Below, in pieces: positions 11,035 through 12,246 of a DNA stretch of 12,246 nt. The notes beneath the pieces were generated by a model. It saw only the letters and a program-made list of their open reading frames with translations. It made no database searches and was not told where the DNA came from. Location of the stretch: NCBI GenBank assembly GCA_964440285.1, contig CAYTRV010000063.1:1-12246 (forward strand), read 5' to 3'. Each line of letters starts with the position of its first letter. Position 1 is the first letter of the stretch. The position numbers were made by a program, and so were the translations under genes. The stretch is from CALMEC01 sp964440285. GTDB taxonomy: Bacteria; Actinomycetota; Thermoleophilia; Miltoncostaeales; Miltoncostaeaceae.

Positions 11035-11684
11035 CGCGGCTGGCGCTGTTCGGTCCGCCCGGCGCCGGCAAGGGGACGCAGGCGGAGCGACTCAAGCACG
11101 AGCTCGGGTTGGTCCACCTCGCAACCGGCGATCTGCTTCGCCAGGAGATCGCCGATGACACCGCACTGGGGGCCGAGGCCAAGCGTTACGTGACCGCGGG
11201 CGAGCTCGTTCCGGACGAGGTCGTGATCGGGATGATCCGCGGCCGTCTCGCCGGGTCGGCGGACGATTTCCTGCTCGACGGCTTCCCGCGGACCGTCGCC
11301 CAGGCCGATGCGCTCGACGCCATGCTCACCGAGCTCGACGCCCCGCTCGACGCGGTCCTGTCGCTGCTCGTCCCGACCGGCGAGCTGGTGCGCCGTCTCG
11401 GCGGGCGCTGGCTCTGCCGGGCGTGCGGGCGCTCCTACCACGAGGTGTTCAACCCGCACACACCCGAGGACGTTTGCGAAGCGACGGGTGTCGCCGGCGG
11501 CTGCGACCTCTACCAGCGCGACGACGACGGTCCCGAGACGGTGGCGGCGCGGCTGGAGACCTACGAGACGCAGACGTCTCCCGTGGTCGACTACTTCCGT
11601 TCGCGCGGCCTGCTGCGCGAGGTCGACGGCACCGGGGAGCCGGGCGCGGTGTACCGGCGCCTCCTCGGCGCGCTGGGTCGATGA
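11031..11684 (+). CDS. adk: Adenylate kinase (apparent non-canonical ATA start)
   Basis: The enzyme interconverts ATP + AMP and 2 ADP in the cytoplasm. Motifs appear in order: P-loop GPPGAGKGTQ (8–17, counting ATA as residue 1), HLATGDLLR (29–37), the AMP-binding region ending DDFLLDGFPRTVAQAD (78–93), the LID with YHEVFNPHTPEDV (136–148) and YQRDDD (161–166), and a C-terminal helical region. At 217 residues it is a long-form Adk. The LID has Cys129, Cys132, Cys149 and Cys158, so a zinc site is possible, but the last spacing is eight residues instead of two. The start is odd: the residues before the P-loop read ARLALFG, and the codon where Met is expected is ATA, overlapping the secY TAG as ATAG. 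No ATG, GTG or TTG lies near in this frame; CTG at 11040 is the other option. The stop overlaps map as ATGA. Confidence 0.93.
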   Translation: MARLALFGPPGAGKGTQAERLKHELGLVHLATGDLLRQEIADDTALGAEAKRYVTAGELVPDEVVIGMIRGRLAGSADDFLLDGFPRTVAQADALDAMLTELDAPLDAVLSLLVPTGELVRRLGGRWLCRACGRSYHEVFNPHTPEDVCEATGVAGGCDLYQRDDDGPETVAARLETYETQTSPVVDYFRSRGLLREVDGTGEPGAVYRRLLGALGR

Positions 11685-12246
11685 GCGCGAAACGCCGGCG
11701 TCCGCCGCGGCAGCCGACCGGACCGGTGCCCAAGACCGCCGCGGAGCTCGACGCCATGGCTGCCGCGGGCGTCGCGCTCGCCGAGTGCGTCGAGCTGCTA
11801 CGCGACGAGGTGCGTGCCGGCATCTCAACGCTCGAGGTCGACCGGATCGCCGAGGAGGCGATTCGTTCGCGCGGCGCCATCCCGGCGTTCCTCGGGTACC
11901 CCGGGGGCGCGTCGGTGCCGCCGTTCCCAGGCACCATCTGCGCCTCGCTCAACGACGAGGTCGTTCACGGCATCCCCGGCCCGGTGCGCCTTCAGGATGG
12001 CGACATCTTCTCGGTGGACATCGGACTCGTTCTCGACGGCTGGGTCGCCGACACCGCCCGCACGTTCCCGATCGGGAGCATCACCGCCGATGCCGCCCGG
12101 CTCATATCGGTCACCGAGACCGCGCTCGCGCGGGGCATCGAGCAGGCCCGCCCGGGGCGCCACGTCGGCGACATCGGCCACGCCGTGCAGACCGAGGTCG
12201 AGGCCGCCGGCTACGCAGTCGTCCGCGCGCTCGTCGGCCACGGCGT
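11681..12246 (+). CDS. map: Type I methionine aminopeptidase, N-terminal part (runs off the window)
   Basis: The enzyme removes the initiator Met from nascent proteins at the ribosome. The visible 188 residues contain the pita-bread fold start LDAMAAAGVALAECVELL (23–40), PPFPGTICASLNDEVVHGIP (80–99) with His96, the metal ligands Asp113 (FSVDIGLVLDGW) and Asp124 (VADTART), and His187 in the final VGHG. Asp–Asp spacing (11) and Asp–His spacing (63) equal those of E. coli MetAP; the remaining two Glu ligands lie beyond the window. Residues 1–17 form a basic Pro-rich lead (SAKRRRPPRQPTGPVPK) not needed for the fold. The ATG at 11681 overlaps the adk stop (ATGA). secY–adk–map is a common order after the spc genes. 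Confidence 0.96.
   Translation, partial: MSAKRRRPPRQPTGPVPKTAAELDAMAAAGVALAECVELLRDEVRAGISTLEVDRIAEEAIRSRGAIPAFLGYPGGASVPPFPGTICASLNDEVVHGIPGPVRLQDGDIFSVDIGLVLDGWVADTARTFPIGSITADAARLISVTETALARGIEQARPGRHVGDIGHAVQTEVEAAGYAVVRALVGHG

Noticed and set aside
1..12246. CRISPR array, insertion sequence, integron, tRNA or novel accessory system
   Set aside because: All sequence except a few short gaps is accounted for by conserved genes in their standard order. The only repeats are the protein-coding ones in rplD, rplE and rpsC.

Overview
The window is one uninterrupted stretch of the conserved bacterial S10–spc ribosomal-protein gene cluster, read entirely on the + strand. It runs from the 3' end of rpsJ (S10) to the 5' two-thirds of map (methionine aminopeptidase). 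It holds 24 genes and no gap longer than 44 bases. I see no tRNA, rRNA, CRISPR array, mobile element or convincing terminator or promoter. Base composition is GC-rich throughout and third codon positions are mostly G or C. Several proteins look actinobacterial: SecY ends in QYEGFLK, L3 has Ala where E. coli L3 has its methylated Gln, S14 is the four-cysteine zinc form, and L30 is present. A deep-branching, high-GC Actinomycetota (Acidimicrobiia or Thermoleophilia type) is the best guess. It is an inference from protein texture, not a database match.

Layout. Bases 1–4439 carry the S10-operon genes rpsJ(partial)-rplC-rplD-rplW-rplB-rpsS-rplV-rpsC. They continue directly into rplP-rpmC-rpsQ (4443–5333) and then the spc genes rplN-rplX-rplE-rpsN-rpsH-rplF-rplR-rpsE-rpmD-rplO (5330–9736). 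Next come secY (9781–11034), adk (about 11031–11684) and map (11681 to the window end). The products form much of both ribosomal subunits: the L22/L4 exit-tunnel constriction, the L23/L29 exit rim, the L2/L3 peptidyl-transferase surroundings, and S3/S5 at the mRNA entry. SecY is the membrane channel that receives nascent chains. Adenylate kinase balances AMP, ADP and ATP, and MetAP removes the initiator Met, so the end of the cluster couples translation with export, energy charge and N-terminal maturation.

Packing is extreme. Of 23 junctions, 13 are stop/start overlaps (ATGA, GTGA, TAATG, TGATG, TAGTG, one 8-base overlap, and an apparent ATAG), which implies pervasive translational coupling. 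The two largest gaps, before rpsC (32 nt) and before secY (44 nt), each contain a tiny ORF with its own Shine-Dalgarno-like sequence whose stop codon touches the next gene's start.

The gene content is ordinary, and I found no new multi-gene system. The unusual points are: (1) adk has no ATG/GTG/TTG start at the expected place, and an ATA overlapping the secY stop is the best-placed initiator; (2) L4 carries a roughly 140-residue low-complexity C-terminal tail with three copies of a basic KPKRxRKKA motif; (3) L5 carries an 88-residue acidic Pro/Ala-rich N-terminal extension with an octad repeat, plus an Arg/Ser/Lys tail; (4) the two bridging mini-ORFs; (5) the shifted fourth cysteine in the Adk LID.
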